Below are positions 5,651 through 7,027 of a stretch of 7,027 bases of DNA, piece by piece; position 1 is the stretch's first letter, and each line of letters begins with the position of its first letter. Source of the stretch: Epilinea sp044228875 (GTDB lineage Bacteria > Chloroflexota > Anaerolineae > Epilineales > Epilineaceae). Position numbers and translations under genes: made by a program. The DNA lies in contig JBGAUA010000178.1 in the NCBI GenBank assembly GCA_044228875.1, positions 1-7,027 on the forward strand, given 5' to 3'. The notes beneath the pieces are model-generated. The model did no database searches, was not told where the DNA came from, and saw only the letters and a list, made by a program, of their open reading frames with translations.

Positions 5651-7027
5651 CGCCCCAGGAACGGCAGCAGCACCTTGCCAACCGGCTGCGGCCGCGGCGT
5701 CGCCGTCGGCAGCGCCGGCTTGTCCTCCGACCAATCGATGGGCAGGTCCGCACCCTTGAGCACCCCCAGAGGCTGGTAGCTGCCCAGGCCCGGGAAGACG
5801 CGGCCCAGCTGGGCGTTGCCCATGCCGCGCACCAGCAGCTCCGCCAGCACCTGGCGGTAATCCGTGGTGATGGCCAGGTCGGCGCGGTCGTCCAGTTGCT
5901 CGGTAGCCAGGCCCGGCCAGCGGCCGAACATCCGCCCGCCGTTCACCTGCTGGCCCAGGAGCATCATCAGGTTGCCGTGGCCATGGTCCGTGCCGCCGCT
6001 CTCGTTGGACTTCAGTCGCCGCCCGAACTCGCTCATCACCACGATGCTCAGCCGGTCGTGGTAGCGGTGAAGGTCGTTGTACAAGGCGCCCAGGCCCCGC
6101 GCCAGGTTGTCCACCAGCTGCGGAAAGCGCCAGGCCTGGCCCTCGTGGGTGTCCCAGCCCCCGAAGTCCAGGGTGGCCAGACTCAGGCCCAGGTCCATCT
6201 TCACCAACTGGGCCACGGTGACCAGGGACTGCTGCCAGGCCCAGTCGTCCGGATACTCGGCGCCGTTCTCCGGCTCGTAGGGCCGGGCGATGCCGTCGCC
6301 GTCGCGCGGGATGCCGCGCTGCACCAGGCGTACCGCGTCCAGGGTGCGGTTGGCCGCGCCGTGCAGGGGGCTCGCGCCGCCGGAATAGAAGCCGCGCAGG
6401 ATTTCGGAGGCCTCCGAAGGCTCCTGCCAATGGGTGGCGATCCCGAAGCCCTCCGGCTGCCAGACCGAGACGGCCTCGCCGGAGCCCAGCAGCGATCCCG
6501 GCGTGCTGGAGCCCGAGGCGATCACGGGCAGCAGGCCATCGGGCTGCTGCGTGGCCAGGTGGCGGGAAAGCCAGCCCGTGGCCAGGCCCTTGTCGTCGAC
6601 GCTGCCCCGCTCCATGAGGTCCATGGCGTCGAAGTGGCTGCGGGTGCCGTTGGGCAGGCCCGCGGCGTGCACGATGGCCAGGCTGCCGTCCTGATACAGC
6701 TCATGGAAGGGGCGCGCCGCGTGATGCAGTCGGAAGTCCCCGCCCAGACCGCGCGCCAGGCTCAGTCCGGCCAGGTCGCCGCTGTCGTGGATGCGCAGGT
6801 CGCCGGCGCGGGCGGCCATGTAGTCGCGGTCATCCACGGGGGCGCAGAAGTTGAGCCCGTCCATGCCGCCGCGCAGGAAGACCACCAGCAGGATGGGATC
6901 CTTGGCGCCGCCCTGCTGGCGACGCTTGGGGTCGGCGAAGACCCGGCCGCCGAGGCGGCCGCCGGCCATGGCCGCGATACCGGCCGAACAGCCGAGGGTG
7001 AACTGCCTTCGGGTGAGCTTGATGGTC
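5647..7027 (-). CDS. DUF1501 family protein with Tat signal (N-terminal codons outside window)
   Basis: Visible are 459 residues ending at TGA 5647-5649. The frame stays open to the window edge, so the first residues are missing; the ATG at 6969 is internal, inside the signal peptide. Near the start lies TRRQFTL (7014-6994), a twin-arginine motif, followed by the hydrophobic stretch GCSAGIAAMAG and a probable cleavage after VFA, so the protein is exported folded by Tat. DUF1501 hallmarks follow in order: ILLVVFLRGGMDGLNF, RSHFDAMDLMERG, TGWLSRHLA, LDFGGWDTHEGQ (around 6150), VVMSEFGRR (around 6020), GGTDHGHGNLMMLLG (around 5980) and GRMFGRWPGL. The Asp/His/Glu-rich motifs fit a metal-dependent, alkaline phosphatase/sulfatase-like fold, to which this family is usually assigned; its substrate is not known. 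DUF1501 genes often sit beside a DUF1800 gene, which could lie just beyond the window. The cytochrome gene follows after 19 bases, suggesting one operon. Confidence 0.93.
   Translation of the reverse strand, partial: TIKLTRRQFTLGCSAGIAAMAGGRLGGRVFADPKRRQQGGAKDPILLVVFLRGGMDGLNFCAPVDDRDYMAARAGDLRIHDSGDLAGLSLARGLGGDFRLHHAARPFHELYQDGSLAIVHAAGLPNGTRSHFDAMDLMERGSVDDKGLATGWLSRHLATQQPDGLLPVIASGSSTPGSLLGSGEAVSVWQPEGFGIATHWQEPSEASEILRGFYSGGASPLHGAANRTLDAVRLVQRGIPRDGDGIARPYEPENGAEYPDDWAWQQSLVTVAQLVKMDLGLSLATLDFGGWDTHEGQAWRFPQLVDNLARGLGALYNDLHRYHDRLSIVVMSEFGRRLKSNESGGTDHGHGNLMMLLGQQVNGGRMFGRWPGLATEQLDDRADLAITTDYRQVLAELLVRGMGNAQLGRVFPGLGSYQPLGVLKGADLPIDWSEDKPALPTATPRPQPVGKVLLPFLGR

Noticed and set aside
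6967..6969. ATG at 6969 as the DUF1501 start
   Set aside because: The frame continues upstream to the window edge and encodes a clear twin-arginine motif and hydrophobic stretch, so this Met is inside the signal peptide.

Overview
The window is very GC-rich (about 70% by eye) and its coding frames end in TAG or TGA, never TAA. Together with palindromic repeat types common in such genomes, a Tat-exported DUF1501 protein and a multiheme cytochrome, this suggests a high-GC, respiring Gram-negative bacterium, most likely a proteobacterium. No ribosomal or other phylogenetic marker is present, so the assignment is an inference.

Layout: (1) bases 2-487, + strand, hold the C-terminal end of a von Willebrand factor A (VWA) domain protein that starts upstream of the window. 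(2) A 189-base gap holds a GC-rich hairpin, a weak -10-like hexamer and a good ribosome binding site. (3) Bases 677-3595, + strand, encode a complete 972-residue UPF0182 (COG1615) membrane protein with seven membrane segments and a large extracytoplasmic domain. (4) Bases 3623-3790 form a nested palindromic repeat, with outer inverted arms of 26 bases and an inner 19-bp hairpin, lying between convergent genes. (5) Bases 3780-5627, - strand, encode a complete exported cytochrome c with five CXXCH heme motifs. (6) Bases 5647 to the window end, - strand, encode a DUF1501 protein with a twin-arginine signal; its first codons lie beyond the window.

The DUF1501 gene and the cytochrome gene are 19 bases apart on the same strand and look like an operon sending two proteins to the periplasm, one by Tat and one by Sec. 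The VWA and UPF0182 genes run the opposite way and converge on the operon at the repeat. The right arm of the repeat supplies the stop codon of the cytochrome gene. A second repeat, made of two consecutive perfect 12-bp inverted repeats, lies inside the cytochrome reading frame just after the signal peptide and encodes a low-complexity linker.

The most interesting points are the two repeat elements that shape one gene at both ends, and the pairing of two poorly understood exported families (DUF1501 and a five-heme cytochrome) next to a conserved membrane protein of unknown function. I see no tRNA, rRNA, CRISPR array, transposase or phage gene.
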